A stretch of 64,000 nt of DNA from Amycolatopsis alba DSM 44262 (lineage in GTDB: Bacteria; Actinomycetota; Actinomycetes; Mycobacteriales; Pseudonocardiaceae): assembly GCF_000384215.1 (NCBI RefSeq), contig NZ_KB913032.1, forward strand, positions 9,013,605-9,077,604. Direction: 5' to 3'. The notes under the pieces are model-generated. The model had not been told where the DNA came from. It ran no database searches and was given only the letters and a program-made list of their open reading frames with translations. The position numbers and the translations under genes were made by a program. Positions 46,027 to 57,488 of this stretch are shown piece by piece; positions within the stretch are counted from its first letter, which is position 1, and each line of letters opens with the position of its first letter.

Positions 46027-46491
46027 CTAGAGGACCGCGCGCAGCCTGTCGGCGATGGTGCCGATGCGGCCGAGAACGCCGTTCACGAACCGCGGCGAGT
46101 CGTCGGTCGACAGCTCCTTCGCCAGCCCGACGGCCTCGTCGATGGCGACCGGATCCGGCACGTCGTCGGCCCACAGGAGCTCGTAGACGCCGACCCGGAG
46201 CACCGCGAGATCCACCGGCGGCATCCGGTCCAGCGTCCAGCCCTGAGCGTGCTCGGAGAGCAGCTCGTCGATCGCGGTCTTGCGCCCGGTGACGCCCTCG
46301 ACCAGCGAAATCGTGTAGTCGGCGATCGGGTCGACCTCGACCGAACCGACCCTGTCCGCCAGCAGCGTCACCGCGTCGGCACCGCGCTGGGCGGCCTCGT
46401 ACATCATCTCGACGGCACGCTTGCGCGCCTGACGACGGCTGATCGGCCCGCCGCGGTTCGGGGACTTGCCGGTTTTGCCTGAGTCAGCCAT
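46027..46491 (-). CDS. nusB: Transcription antitermination factor NusB
   Basis: 154 residues from ATG 46491, sharing TGATG with the efp stop. RRQARKRAVEMMYEAAQRG at the N-terminus and DEAVGLAKELSTDDSPRFVN near the C-terminus are typical. It forms a complex with NusE (S10) on rRNA boxA. An N-terminal basic tail of ~18 residues is usual in this phylum. Confidence 0.96.
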   Translation of the reverse strand: MADSGKTGKSPNRGGPISRRQARKRAVEMMYEAAQRGADAVTLLADRVGSVEVDPIADYTISLVEGVTGRKTAIDELLSEHAQGWTLDRMPPVDLAVLRVGVYELLWADDVPDPVAIDEAVGLAKELSTDDSPRFVNGVLGRIGTIADRLRAVL

Positions 46492-47054
46492 CAGTTGGAG
46501 ACGCGGCCCAGGTAGCGGCCGTCACGGGTGTCGACCTTGATCTTCTCGCCGGTGGTGAGGAACAGCGGCACCTGGATCTCGGCGCCGGTCTCCAGGGTGG
46601 CGGGCTTGGTGCCACCGGTGGAACGGTCGCCCTGCAGGCCGGGGTCGGTGTGCTGGACGATCAGCTCGACCGAGGTCGGCAGCTCGATGTACAGCGGGGT
46701 GCCCTCGTGCACCGCGACCTGGACCTCGAAGTTCTCGAGCAGGTAGTTCGCGTTGTCGGCGACCGTCTCGGCCAGCACGGTGATCTGGTCGTAGGTCTCC
46801 GCGTCCATGAACACGAAGTCCGCGCCGTCCTTGTACAGGTACGTCATGTTCCGGCGGTCGACGGTGGCCGTCTCGACCTTCGTGCCCGCGTTGAAGGTCT
46901 TGTCGACGACCTTGCCGGTCAGCACGTGCTTGAGCGTGGTGCGGACGAACGCGCCGCCCTTGCCCGGCTTGACGTGCTGGAACGCGGTGACGGTCCAGAG
47001 CTGGCCGTCGAGGTTGAGGACGAGCCCGTTCTTCAGGTCGTTGGTGGTGGCCAC
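46491..47054 (-). CDS. efp: Elongation factor P
   Basis: 187 residues; [20 protein letters not shown], then the loop [20 protein letters not shown] whose Lys is the tip that reaches the ribosomal peptidyl-transferase centre. The P-G-K-G form is the one that is reported to work unmodified in actinobacteria. It relieves stalling on polyproline. Coupled to nusB; pepQ starts 38 bases upstream. Confidence 0.97.
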   Translation of the reverse strand: MATTNDLKNGLVLNLDGQLWTVTAFQHVKPGKGGAFVRTTLKHVLTGKVVDKTFNAGTKVETATVDRRNMTYLYKDGADFVFMDAETYDQITVLAETVADNANYLLENFEVQVAVHEGTPLYIELPTSVELIVQHTDPGLQGDRSTGGTKPATLETGAEIQVPLFLTTGEKIKVDTRDGRYLGRVSN

Positions 47055-47092
47055 GAGTGTGCAGTCTCCTGTGTCGATCTTCCGGGCCGCCG

Positions 47093-48184
47093 TCAGACGA
47101 CCACGAGTTCCTTGGTGCTCAGCGTGAGGAGTTCGGGCGTACCTTCCCGCACGACCAGCGTGTCCTCGATGCGCACGCCTCCGCGTCCGGGCAGATACAC
47201 ACCAGGTTCGACGGTGACGGCCATACCGGCGGACAGTGTACCGACGCCGGTGGCGGCCAGGCTGGGCGCCTCGTGCACCTGCAGTCCGACGCCGTGGCCG
47301 AGACCGTGGCCGAACTCGTCACCGCGGCCCGCGTCGACGATCACGCCACGCGCCGCCTTGTCCACTTCGGACACTTCGGCGCCGGGGAGGACGGCTTCGC
47401 AGCCCGCCGCCTGCGCGCGCTGGACCAGCTCGTAGATCTCCTCCTGCCACGCCGCGGGCTTGCCGATGACGAAGGTGCGGGTCATGTCGGAGTGGTAGCC
47501 GTCGACCGTGGCGCCGAAGTCGATCTTGACGAAACCACCGGCCGCGAGCACGGCCGAGGTGGGCCGGTGGTGCGGGATCGCGGAGTTGGCGCCCGCCGCG
47601 ACGATGGTGTCGAACGACGGCCCCGTCGACCCGTGGCCGAGCATGCGATTCTCCAGGTCACGGGCGACGTCCAGCTCGGTGCGGCCCGGCCGGAGCCCAC
47701 CGGCGGACACCAGGTCCTCCAGCGCCCTGTCCGCCGCCGCGCACGCCTGGCGCAGCGCCTCGATCTCCTGCTCGTCCTTGACCAGCCGCAGCTGCTCGAC
47801 AAGCCCCGGCGTCCGGACCAGCTCGACGCGGTCGAAGCGCACCTTGAGGTCTTCGTGCTGCTCGACACTGACGTGCTGGCTCTCGAACCCGGTCTTGCCG
47901 AGCTTCTTCTCGGCCGCCAGATCGGCCAGCTTCGCCGCGCTCGCCCGGTCCAGCACCCGTTCGAGATCGGGGACCTCCGTCGCCGACTGGACCGTGTAGC
48001 GGCCGTCGGTGCAGAAGATCGTCTTGTCGTCACCGCCCTCGTGGACCAGGAGAGCGGCGTTGGACCCGGTGAAGCCGGTCAGGTACCTGATGTTGAGCAG
48101 GTCCGTGACCAGCAGCGCGTCCACCCCGGAGTCGGCAAGCAGGGAACGCAGCGCCGCGCGGCGGCGAGAGAAGTATTCACGCAC
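47093..48184 (-). CDS. pepQ: M24-family aminopeptidase P (Xaa-Pro peptidase)
   Basis: 363 residues from GTG 48184 ([12 protein letters not shown]). Creatinase-like N-terminal domain (~1-125), pita-bread catalytic domain after it with metal ligands in [19 protein letters not shown] (two Asp), [16 protein letters not shown] (His), [11 protein letters not shown] (Glu) and VRIEDTLVV (Glu). It removes the N-terminal residue before proline, or splits Xaa-Pro dipeptides; the exact preference is not clear. Next to efp and aro genes as in M. tuberculosis. Confidence 0.94.
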   Translation of the reverse strand: MREYFSRRRAALRSLLADSGVDALLVTDLLNIRYLTGFTGSNAALLVHEGGDDKTIFCTDGRYTVQSATEVPDLERVLDRASAAKLADLAAEKKLGKTGFESQHVSVEQHEDLKVRFDRVELVRTPGLVEQLRLVKDEQEIEALRQACAAADRALEDLVSAGGLRPGRTELDVARDLENRMLGHGSTGPSFDTIVAAGANSAIPHHRPTSAVLAAGGFVKIDFGATVDGYHSDMTRTFVIGKPAAWQEEIYELVQRAQAAGCEAVLPGAEVSEVDKAARGVIVDAGRGDEFGHGLGHGVGLQVHEAPSLAATGVGTLSAGMAVTVEPGVYLPGRGGVRIEDTLVVREGTPELLTLSTKELVVV

Positions 48185-48216
48185 TGGCTTATTATGTCGC
48201 GCGCTGACGCCCGGTG

Positions 48217-48271
48217 GTCCGTGAAGGCCTCCTTGAGGGACTCTGAGTCCCTCAAGGAGGCCTTCACGGAC
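48217..48271. repeat. GTGAAGGCC-family palindrome, copy 4
   Basis: A 27-base arm (48217-48243, GTCCGTGAAGGCCTCCTTGA then GGGACTC) pairs perfectly with 48245-48271 around a single central base. It lies 32 bases upstream of the pepQ start, not after a gene. Confidence 0.85.
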
Positions 48272-48332
48272 TTGGCCGCCATCACAAGCAGACACAACAG
48301 TCACAGCAGCCTCATAAGCCACGGCGTTGCCA

Positions 48333-48381
48333 CGTGAAGGCCCCCTTCACGCGACTCAGCCGAGGGAAGGGGGCCTTCACG
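48333..48381. repeat. GTGAAGGCC-family palindrome, copy 5 (imperfect centre)
   Basis: CGTGAAGGCCCCCTT at 48333-48347 pairs with 48367-48381; the central 19 bases are less complementary (CACGCGACTCAGCCGAGGG), as if two copies had recombined. It belongs to the C-rich subtype with the copy at 26731. Confidence 0.75.
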
Positions 48382-48432
48382 CGCATCAGCTGTGACTACT
48401 GGTGCGCCTGGGACGAAAGCGGTGATCACCGA

Positions 48433-48487
48433 GTCCGTGAAGGCCTCCTTGCCTACCCTCAAGGTAGTGAAGGAGGCCTTCACGGAC
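48433..48487. repeat. GTGAAGGCC-family palindrome, copy 6
   Basis: A 25-base arm GTCCGTGAAGGCCTCCTT+GCCTACC (48433-48457) pairs with 48463-48487 over CTCAA with mismatches at the GCC/GTG positions. The three copies 4-6 fill the 379-base divergent gap 48185-48563, which has no other recognised content. Confidence 0.8.
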
Positions 48488-48563
48488 CGCTCGGCCGCCG
48501 GTTGAGACCGGGCACCTGGCCGACCCGGCGTGAGAGTCGCTACTGGCGAGTTAAGCTTCCCCA

Positions 48564-49022
48564 ATGGCACCGTGGCTGACTCGTGGACTCGTGATGGCGC
48601 TGCTGCACGGCGCGGCCGTCACCGTGCTGGCCAAGTACGAGGTCTACAACCCCACCGACAAGACCCTCTTCACTTCCCTCGCCCTCGCCGTCCTGGTGGG
48701 CGCGGCGGCGGGCTGGGGCGCCGTGGACGCCTGGCAGGGCAAACCCGAGCGCGGCAAGAACTGGTTCATCGCGGCGCTGATCGCCGGCCCGGTCTCGGGC
48801 GTGCTGTACGTGATCGGCCGCGCGGTGTTCGTCGACCAGACCGGCGCCTCGGAACTCGGCGGCGCGCTCACCGGCGGCGCCGCCTTCTCGGCCCTGCTGG
48901 TGCTGATCCCGGCCGGGCTCGGCCTGTTCGTCGGCGGCCTGATCGCCAGGAAAGCACCGGAAGAGGACGATGAGGCTCAGCCCGCGAGCGGGAAACCGGC
49001 CGGGAAGCCGTCCCAAGCCTGA
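48564..49022 (+). CDS. Small four-helix membrane protein (B-4DMT-type transporter family)
   Basis: 152 residues from ATG 48564. Four hydrophobic segments are seen (about residues 7-24, 34-56, 66-90, 100-128) with a charged Glu/Asp/Lys tail. Homologues beside pepQ in other actinobacteria are annotated as B-4DMT family transporters; no substrate is known. The last 46 bases overlap the convergent lipoprotein gene at 48977. Confidence 0.7.
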   Translation: MAPWLTRGLVMALLHGAAVTVLAKYEVYNPTDKTLFTSLALAVLVGAAAGWGAVDAWQGKPERGKNWFIAALIAGPVSGVLYVIGRAVFVDQTGASELGGALTGGAAFSALLVLIPAGLGLFVGGLIARKAPEEDDEAQPASGKPAGKPSQA

Positions 49023-50503
49023 TCGCTGATCTCCTCGACGGTCGAGTCGTTCAGCGCCGCCGCGCCCGCGTCCGGCACCGCGTACAGCTTGCCGTCGAGC
49101 ACCACCCCGAACCCGCGGCCGGGGGCGCGCACCATTTTCGCCCCGGCGCTCAGGCGCGCGGCCTGCGGAAACTTGTCGACGACCTTGAGCCGCTGGTTCA
49201 GCACCTCGCCCGCGAGCGCCGCCGCCACCGAGCGCCGGTCGACCCGGACCAGGGTGCCGTCGGCCACCAGGTCGATGGTCCGCTGCGGCGACGGCATCGC
49301 GACGCCTTCGAACGCGGTCCGGGTCCGGGCATCGCCGTCGCAGGCCCGCGAGCCGCGGACGTCCAGGCCGAAATGTTTGAGGTCGGTCGGCGCCCCCGCG
49401 CCGCCGACGATCGTGGCCCGGACGACGTCGAACGGGACCCGGTCGCAGACATCGCCCGAGGAGAGCGGCGCGTGCCCGTCGGGCCGCCGGACCAGGCCGG
49501 GGCCCTCCTTCCAGGCGCCGGGGACGACCACCGGCCGGTACGGCTGCGCGGAGAAGTCCCTGGTCCAGAAGGTGAGCGTGGTGCCGGTGTCGGTCTCGTG
49601 GGCGATCGCGAAGGCGTCGAGGGCGCCGACCCACATCAGATCGGTGCTGAACCCGTCGACCAGCGAGCGGGTGCGCGGCGAGATCGTGCTGGGCTTGGCG
49701 ACGAAGCCCTGCTCCCCCAGTGTCTCCACGCCCTGGGAGAACGCCGCGTCCTTGGCGCGGAGCAGGAACTGCCCGGCGCCGTTCCACCCGGCGGCCTTGG
49801 CCGTGGTGTCGGTGAAGAGCACGTAGAACCAGCCGTCGAGGTACACCGCCGATGGCTGCCCCGCGCCGTAGACGTTGTTGGCGCGGTGTACGTCGTGCGC
49901 GGGCCCGATGATCGGCTGCCCGCCTGCCGCACGGGTCCAGGTGAGCCCGTCGGGGCTGGTGGCGAGCCCGATCGAGTTGCCGAGCGCGTGATCGCCCGCC
50001 GCGCCGGTGTAGTACATGTAGTAGGTCGAGCCGACCTTGATCACCGACGGATCGCAGGTGTGCATCCCGTCGAAACCGCCGGGCGCGCCGGAGAACACCG
50101 CCGCCGGGCCGCCGCCGGACGGGCCGGTGAAGGGACCGTCGAGCGACGGCGACTGCGCGTAGAGGATGTCGTCACCGGCGGGCTGGGCGCTGCCGTACTG
50201 GCTGCACCACCACATCCGGAGCTTGCCGCCGTCCCGCATCACGGTCGGGCCGTAGTTGTAGACCGCGTCCTGATCGCCAGCGGCGACCACGCCGCCGCTG
50301 GCACGAGGATCGCCCGTCGCGAGCTCGACGTCCATCGGCCGGGGCTTTTCCTTCGGCGGCTGCTGGGCTCCGCCGATCCCGCCGCCCTTGCCGTCGGCCT
50401 GGGACTGGACATTCCCGTCGCTGCACGCCATGAGGACCGCGCCGGCCGCGACCAGGGCCACCACGACACGGGCAGGTCGCCGACCCCCACGAAAAAGGCG
50501 CAT
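48977..50503 (-). CDS. Lipoprotein with GH43-like beta-propeller
   Basis: 508 residues from ATG 50503. The N-terminus has a lipoprotein signal with lipobox VLMAC (ALVAAGAVLMACSDG), then a Gly/Gln/Pro linker (~30-60). The body shows repeated propeller-like blades similar to family 43 glycosidases (YNYGPTVMRDGGKLRMWWCS, CDPSVIKVGSTYYMYYTGAA, PSAVYLDGWFYVLFTD). The catalytic acids of GH43 could not be confirmed, so it may be a sugar-binding lipoprotein. It is expected on the outer face of the membrane. Precedes the GNAT-VOC gene by 21 bases on the minus strand in the opposite order, so co-transcription with the aro genes is possible. Confidence 0.75.
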   Translation of the reverse strand: MRLFRGGRRPARVVVALVAAGAVLMACSDGNVQSQADGKGGGIGGAQQPPKEKPRPMDVELATGDPRASGGVVAAGDQDAVYNYGPTVMRDGGKLRMWWCSQYGSAQPAGDDILYAQSPSLDGPFTGPSGGGPAAVFSGAPGGFDGMHTCDPSVIKVGSTYYMYYTGAAGDHALGNSIGLATSPDGLTWTRAAGGQPIIGPAHDVHRANNVYGAGQPSAVYLDGWFYVLFTDTTAKAAGWNGAGQFLLRAKDAAFSQGVETLGEQGFVAKPSTISPRTRSLVDGFSTDLMWVGALDAFAIAHETDTGTTLTFWTRDFSAQPYRPVVVPGAWKEGPGLVRRPDGHAPLSSGDVCDRVPFDVVRATIVGGAGAPTDLKHFGLDVRGSRACDGDARTRTAFEGVAMPSPQRTIDLVADGTLVRVDRRSVAAALAGEVLNQRLKVVDKFPQAARLSAGAKMVRAPGRGFGVVLDGKLYAVPDAGAAALNDSTVEEISDQAWDGFPAGFPLAG

Positions 50504-50524
50504 GATGGCCGAGTGTAGCGAGAC

Positions 50525-51447
50525 TTAACCCAGCCGGGTGACGTCAGTCCCCGGTAGGGCTACCAATTCCACTTCGAAGCCATCGGTGTTTTCGAGGTAG
50601 GCGGCGTAGTGGTGATCACCCCCCGCATACGGATACTTGTCCGCGAACATCGGCGACCAGCCGTGTTCGAGCGCCTTCGAAGCCAGTTCGTCCACCCGAT
50701 CGGGGGACTCGACGTGGAAGGCGAGATGGTTCAGGCCCGGCGCGGTCCGCTCGTGTTCTTCCCCGCTGAGCGCGGGAGAACGCTCGACGACGAGGTACGT
50801 CGCGCCGTGCTTCCAGCTGACTCCGGCGGGCCAGCGCTGGAACTCCCGCCAGCCGAGTTCGCGCAGCAGCCAGCCCCAGCTCTCCTCCGCGCGGGCGAGA
50901 TCCGGCACCCACAGTTCGATGTGGTGCGCGCGGCCCTGCTCCGACGGCAGCGCGACGAAGACGCGATGCGGCCCGCTGCCGTAGTGGTCGCCGCTACCGA
51001 CATCGAGGAAACCCAAGCGCCGCACCAGGTTCTGACTGGCCACATTGGACTCACCGACCAGCGCCCATACCGACGACAGCCCGAGCCCGACGAGTCCGTG
51101 GTCCAGCAGCGCCCTCGCGGCCTCGGTCGCCAAACCCTGCCCGCCGTGCGCACGCGCCAGGTAGTAGCCGATCTCCGGGACGTCGCCCGGCAGTTCCGCA
51201 GACGGCCGCAGATGCGCGAGGCCGATGATCTCGCCGTCGCGTTCGATCGCCCAATGCCCCATCCCCGCCGGGCCGTCGTAGGACAGCCTGCGGCCGACCA
51301 TTTCGCGGATCTGGTCCGGCTCGGTCAGCGGAGCCGCGAAATGCGCGCTCAACGCCGGATCGGCGAAGAGCTTGACGATCGCCTCGGTGTCGGTCTCGGT
51401 CAGCGCGCGCAGCCGCAGTCTCGCGGTCTTGATCTCGGGCGGGTTGT

Positions 51448-51451
<4 letters not shown>
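50525..51451 (-). CDS. GNAT acetyltransferase fused to a VOC/glyoxalase domain
   Basis: 308 residues from ATG 51451, overlapping the aroQ stop by ATGA. Residues ~5-165 are a RimJ/RimL-type GNAT domain ([40 protein letters not shown] as acetyl-CoA loop, [13 protein letters not shown]). Residues ~178-300 are a vicinal-oxygen-chelate domain ([47 protein letters not shown]) with His and Glu positions for a metal. Such a fusion suggests resistance or modification of a small molecule; the substrate is unknown. Confidence 0.85.
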
Positions 51452-53397
<1,946 letters not shown>

Positions 53398-53401
<4 letters not shown>

Positions 53402-53922
53402 GCTTGTTCCTTGCTGACCTCGGCCAGTCCGATGAGGGCCGCCTGGACGACCTCGTCGGGCGTCAGCCGATCGGTCTCGATCTCGAAGGTGGCCACCTCG
53501 CGGTACACCGGCAGCCGCGCGTCGAGCAGCGCCTTGTACGTGGCTCGGGGGTTGACCCCGGCCAGCAGCGGGCGCGCGGTCGACAGGCCGGCCCGCTGAA
53601 CGCCCGCGGCCATCCCGACGTTGAGGAAGACCACCGTATGCCCGGCCAGCCGCGCACGGGTGCCCGAGGCGATCGGCGCTCCGCCACCCAGGGAGAGGAC
53701 GCCGTCGTGCTCGGCCAGCGCCTTCGCGACCATCTCCTCTTCCAGCGCGCGGAAGGCGGGCTCGCCCTCCTCCGCGAAGATGTCGGTGATGGGCTTGCCC
53801 GCACTGGCGACGATGTCTTCGTCGCTGTCGCGGAAGGCGAGACCCAGTGCGGCGGCGAACGCCGGGCCGACCGTGCTCTTGCCCGAACCCGGCGGCCCGA
53901 TGATCACCGCGCGGGGAGTCAC
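53398..53922 (-). CDS. aroK: Shikimate kinase
   Basis: 174 residues from GTG 53922, overlapping the aroC stop by GTGA. P-loop [26 protein letters not shown] (shikimate/Mg site), [13 protein letters not shown] and LSLGGGAP are visible, and R in STARPLLAG closes the lid. Phosphorylates shikimate. Confidence 0.96.
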
Positions 53923-55106
53923 CAGCGCTCCTCGAGCGCCTTCAGGTAGGCCTCGGCGTTGCGCTTGCCCTCGGCGAGCGAGTCCCCGCCGAACTTCTCC
54001 AGCGCGGCGTCCGCGAGGATCAGCGCGACCACCGACTCCAGCACGACACCGGCACGGGGTACCGCGCAGACGTCGGACCGCTGGTGGATGGCCACCGCGG
54101 GTTCGCCGGTGGTGACATCCACAGTGGACAGTGCTTTGGGGACGGTCGAGATCGGCTTCATCGCGACGCGCACGCGCAGCGGCTCGCCGTTGGTGATGCC
54201 GCCTTCGAGCCCGCCCGCGCGGTTGGACCGGCGGGTCACCCCGACCGGGCCGGTGCCGCGGTCGATCTCGTCGTGGGCCTGGCTGCCCCAGCGGGTGGCC
54301 GTGGTGAAGCCGTCGCCGACCTCCACGCCCTTCATCGCCTGGACGCCCATGAGCGCGCCGGCGAGGCGGGCGTCGAGCCTGCGGTCCCAGTGCACGTGCG
54401 AGCCGAGGCCCGGCGGCAGGCCGTAGGCGATCACCTCGATCACGCCGCCGACGGTGTCACCCGCCTTCCGCACGGCGTCGACCTCGGCGACCATCACGTC
54501 GGTCCCCTCCTGGCCGAAGGCGCGGACCGGGCTCTCGTCGATCGCCGGAAGGTCCGACGGCACGGGCAGCGGGCCCTCCGGCGCCGAAGCGCCGCCGATG
54601 GACACGACGTGGCTGAGGATCTCGACCCCGAGCAGCTGCTTGAGGTACGCGCGGGCCACCGTGCCGAGCGCCGTGCGGGACGCCGTCTCGCGGGCGCTCG
54701 CGCGCTCCAGCACCGGACGGGCCTCGGGGAAGCCGTACTTCTGCATCCCCGGCAGATCCGCGTGGCCGGGCCGGGGACGGGTCAGCGGCTCGTTGCGAGC
54801 CAGCCCTTCCAGCTCCTCGGCTGGCACGGGATCGGCCGACATGACCTTCTCCCACTTCGGCCACTCGGCGTTCTCGATCTGGACCGCGACGGGGCCGCCC
54901 TGGGTGAGCCCGTGCCGGACGCCGCCGGTGAACTCGATGTGGTCGGTCTCGAAGCCCATCCGGGGGCTGCGGCCGAAGCCGAGCCTCCGGCGCGCGAGCT
55001 GCTCGCCCACTTCGGCGGTGGTGACCTCGACCCCGGCGGGCATCCCTTCCAGGATGGCGGCGAGGGCGGGTCCGTGCGATTCCCCTGCGGTTATCCAGCG
55101 CAACAC
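53919..55106 (-). CDS. aroC: Chorismate synthase
   Basis: 395 residues from GTG 55106 ([20 protein letters not shown]). Conserved signature segments: [40 protein letters not shown], and [17 protein letters not shown]-dependent last step to chorismate. First gene of aroC-aroK-lipoprotein-aroB-aroQ-GNAT/VOC. A perfect 6-3-6 palindrome sits directly ahead of the start. Confidence 0.97.
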   Translation of the reverse strand: MLRWITAGESHGPALAAILEGMPAGVEVTTAEVGEQLARRRLGFGRSPRMGFETDHIEFTGGVRHGLTQGGPVAVQIENAEWPKWEKVMSADPVPAEELEGLARNEPLTRPRPGHADLPGMQKYGFPEARPVLERASARETASRTALGTVARAYLKQLLGVEILSHVVSIGGASAPEGPLPVPSDLPAIDESPVRAFGQEGTDVMVAEVDAVRKAGDTVGGVIEVIAYGLPPGLGSHVHWDRRLDARLAGALMGVQAMKGVEVGDGFTTATRWGSQAHDEIDRGTGPVGVTRRSNRAGGLEGGITNGEPLRVRVAMKPISTVPKALSTVDVTTGEPAVAIHQRSDVCAVPRAGVVLESVVALILADAALEKFGGDSLAEGKRNAEAYLKALEERW

Positions 55107-55107
55107 C

Positions 55108-55122
55108 TGACAGATCCTGTCA
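55108..55122. promoter_or_regulatory. Palindrome directly upstream of aroC
   Basis: TGACAG-ATC-CTGTCA is a perfect inverted repeat beginning one base before the aroC start codon, a position where a bound protein or RNA hairpin could block translation or transcription. Function is not known. Confidence 0.4.
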
Positions 55123-55153
55123 CAACCTCCTCTCCGTCCCAGGACAGGCCGGG

Positions 55154-55759
55154 CTATCCCGGACCAGGTCCGGCGAAGACGGCGAGCGCCCACGCCGCGA
55201 CCAGGAGACCGGGCCCGTGCGGCACCGCGGGATGCCGGGGCCCGCCCACCGCGAGTGCCACGCTCAGTAGCGCCGCGGCGACGGCGCCGAGCACCACCGA
55301 CGGCCAGCCCGTCGCGGCGAGGACCGCGCCCAGGCTTCCGGCGAGCTTCACGTCACCGGCGCCGAGCGAGCGCGGCGACAGCGCGTGGACGAGCGCGTGC
55401 GCCCCGCCGAACACCAGCGCGCCCAGCACGGCCCGCCAGGCGATGGCCGCCCCTCCCCCGTGCGCGGCGACGGCGAGCGCGACGGCCAGCGCCGGGTACG
55501 CGGGCAGGGTGAGAATGTCGGGCAGGCGGCGGTACTTGAGGTCGGCGAGCGCGAGCGGGACCGCGAAGACGGTCAGCACGGCGGGGACCGCGAGCCACCA
55601 CAGCGGCCAGGCGCCCTCTTGGTACCGCAGCCAGACCGCGACGAGCGCCACCGCCGCGAGCGCGGCCGCCCAAGCCGTCACCGGCGCTCCCGCCCGGCGC
55701 AGGCAGGAGCGCGTGGCGAGCGTCGATCCAGCGCCCGCCACCGCGAAGGCGATCGGCAT
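55154..55759 (-). CDS. Prepilin leader peptidase (A24 family), short form
   Basis: About 201 residues from ATG 55759 (GTG 55765 is possible). Six or more hydrophobic segments. Both aspartates of the family are visible: [11 protein letters not shown] and GAGDVKLAG (GxGD). The N-terminal methylase domain is absent, as usual in actinobacterial TadV-like enzymes. It would cut Flp/Tad or type IV prepilins, but no pilus genes lie near. It ends 47 bases before aroC on the same strand. Confidence 0.85.
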   Translation of the reverse strand: MPIAFAVAGAGSTLATRSCLRRAGAPVTAWAAALAAVALVAVWLRYQEGAWPLWWLAVPAVLTVFAVPLALADLKYRRLPDILTLPAYPALAVALAVAAHGGGAAIAWRAVLGALVFGGAHALVHALSPRSLGAGDVKLAGSLGAVLAATGWPSVVLGAVAAALLSVALAVGGPRHPAVPHGPGLLVAAWALAVFAGPGPG

Positions 55760-55865
55760 GAACACAAGATCAAGAGTGCGCCCGTGATCTCACCGGACGC
55801 AAGTTTTTCTTTTCGTGACAGGAACTTTCACGCACTTTCGCCGCGTCTCACCCGCAGGGCCGTAC

Positions 55866-55918
55866 GTCCCGAGCGCCACGTTCGAGACGGTGAGCGTCTC
55901 AGGCGTGGCGCTCGGGAC
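55866..55918 (-). terminator. Two-part hairpin after the sigma/anti-sigma operon
   Basis: GTCCCGAGCGCCACG (55866-55880) pairs with 55904-55918, and GAGACG (55884-55889) with CGTCTC (55895-55900) inside. It follows the anti-sigma stop (minus strand) by 24 bases. Confidence 0.7.
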
Positions 55919-55942
55919 ACACTCACCGACCCGGCAAAGGGA

Positions 55943-56572
55943 TCACGGGTTCATCCGCAGCAGCGGGAGACCCGAGGGCGTGCGGATCTCCAGTGCCTTG
56001 ATGTCCCCGGCGCGCATCGCGGTGCCGACCACGATGTGCGCGGTGTCCTTGGGCATCGCGCGCCAGGACGCCAGTTCGCTGGTGCTCCCGTCGGCGTCGA
56101 CGGCGACCAGGATGTAGTCCCCGGTGCGGTTGCCGCCGTAGCTGCACGTCATGTCGACCTTCGTGCCGGTGTCCGTGGCGGACATGGCGACCTCGGCGGT
56201 CACCGGGTAGTCGCCGAGCGGGGTCATCGGGTTTCCCCCCGCCGCGATCGGCCCGGTCAGGACGAACGCGAGCGTGACGCCTGCGGCGACGGCGATCCCG
56301 GCCGCGGTGGTGGTGATCGCCCGTTGGATCCGCCTTCCCCGGCGGACCCGCTTGAGGACGGCGGGCAGCAGTTCCGGCGAGGGCGCCGGTTCCTCCTCCC
56401 GCAGCGCGGGGGCGCCGGCTTGGGCGAGCAGTCCGGGGATCCCGGCCAGGTCGCGCACGGAAGCCGCGCACCGGTCACACCCGCGAAGGTGTTTCTCGTA
56501 GGCGAACCGGTCTTCCGGGGACAACGCCCCGAGCACGTAGGCCGCGTCGTAGGTGGCGAAGGGGTCGGTCAT
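55943..56572 (-). CDS. Zinc-type transmembrane anti-sigma factor
   Basis: 209 residues from ATG 56572, overlapping the sigma gene by ATGA. The ZAS motif HxxxCxxC is seen in YEKHLRGCDRCAAS (~residues 28-36). One membrane segment (~92-115, TTTAAGIAVAAGVTLAFVLT) and an extracellular domain with one Cys (MTCSYGG) follow. It should hold the neighbouring ECF sigma factor inactive until a redox or envelope signal; it resembles RslA/RskA proteins. Confidence 0.92.
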   Translation of the reverse strand: MTDPFATYDAAYVLGALSPEDRFAYEKHLRGCDRCAASVRDLAGIPGLLAQAGAPALREEEPAPSPELLPAVLKRVRRGRRIQRAITTTAAGIAVAAGVTLAFVLTGPIAAGGNPMTPLGDYPVTAEVAMSATDTGTKVDMTCSYGGNRTGDYILVAVDADGSTSELASWRAMPKDTAHIVVGTAMRAGDIKALEIRTPSGLPLLRMNP

Positions 56573-57081
56573 CGAGTCACCCCTCTTTCCTCCAATACCA
56601 GGCGCAACGCCCGCAAGGCGTAGTGCGTCCGCGACTTGATCGTGCCTTCGGCCACGCCCAGCCGCTTCGCCGCGTCGGCGACGGAGTAACCCTGGAAGTA
56701 GCACAGGACAAGGACGTCTCGATGCCTCGGCGAGAGCTCACCGAGCGCTTCGGCGACCAGCCAGCCCTGGACCGCCCGCTCGGTGCCGTCCGTGACCGCC
56801 GTTTCGGGCGGTTGGCCGGTCACCACCTCCGGATGCGACTCGGCCGCCCGCCAGTCGTCGATGGCGATCCGCCTCGCGACGGTGAACAGCCAGCCCCGCG
56901 CCGACCCCTCGGACTGGTCGAGCACCTTGGCGTTGCGCCAGGCCCGCAGCAGCGTCTCCTGGACAACGTCCTCCGCGCGGACCCGGTCGCCGCTGGTGAG
57001 GTGCAGCGCGTAGGACCAGAGCGCGGCGGCGTGCTCGTCGTGCAGAGCCCGCATCAGCCGGTCCTCCGCGAATTCCTTCAC
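56569..57081 (-). CDS. ECF RNA polymerase sigma factor (SigL-like)
   Basis: 170 residues from GTG 57081, overlapping the upstream membrane-protein stop by GTGA. Region 2 (~residues 8-80): LWSYALHLTSGDRVRAEDVV, QETLLRAWRN, ARGWLFTVARRIAIDDWR. Region 4 (~105-160): LGELSPRHRDVLVLCYFQGY, VADAAKRLGVAEGTIKSRTH. Its likely targets include its own operon and the Rieske gene, since both have TGAACC-N16-CGTGT promoters like the SigL promoters described in M. tuberculosis. Confidence 0.94.
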   Translation of the reverse strand: MKEFAEDRLMRALHDEHAAALWSYALHLTSGDRVRAEDVVQETLLRAWRNAKVLDQSEGSARGWLFTVARRIAIDDWRAAESHPEVVTGQPPETAVTDGTERAVQGWLVAEALGELSPRHRDVLVLCYFQGYSVADAAKRLGVAEGTIKSRTHYALRALRLVLEERGVTR

Positions 57082-57446
57082 CGATCCGTGCTTTCGCGGT
57101 TGCGGAGCAGCGGGAGAGCGAAGATCACGCAGGCCGCTTCGGTGATCACGCCCCAGATCTCGGCCTGGCTGGTGAAGCGCTCCGAGACGCCGAAGAACCC
57201 CGTGGTCAGCGAGAGCACGTACGCGCCCAGAGTGGCCAGGCCGAAGCCGATCGCCGCGAGCGCGGGGAGCCAGTGGTGCCAGACCAGGACGGCGACCGCG
57301 ATGACCGCGCCCGCCACGACGTTCACCAGAAAGAGCGGTCCGACCACGTCCGTTTCCGACGCCCAGTCCTGCCATACGACGTAATGCACCCATGCCGAGC
57401 CGAGCAGGCCCGCCGCCACCACCACCCGCGACAACCACCGGATCAT
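57078..57446 (-). CDS. Four-helix membrane protein at head of sigma operon
   Basis: 122 residues from ATG 57446. Four hydrophobic segments (about 5-22, 36-56, 62-82, 96-112). No catalytic motif is recognised. Being first in the operon with the ECF sigma and anti-sigma genes, and divergent from a Rieske lipoprotein, it may be part of the stress response; function unknown. Confidence 0.8.
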   Translation of the reverse strand: MIRWLSRVVVAAGLLGSAWVHYVVWQDWASETDVVGPLFLVNVVAGAVIAVAVLVWHHWLPALAAIGFGLATLGAYVLSLTTGFFGVSERFTSQAEIWGVITEAACVIFALPLLRNRESTDR

Positions 57447-57488
57447 GTCCGTATCTCTTTCCGCGTGTTCGGTTCCCCTATGCCTTTG

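Noticed and set aside
48217..48487. CRISPR array or insertion-sequence ends
   Set aside because: The repeats are palindromes of unequal spacing with differing cores, there are no spacers of constant size, no cas gene and no transposase in the window.
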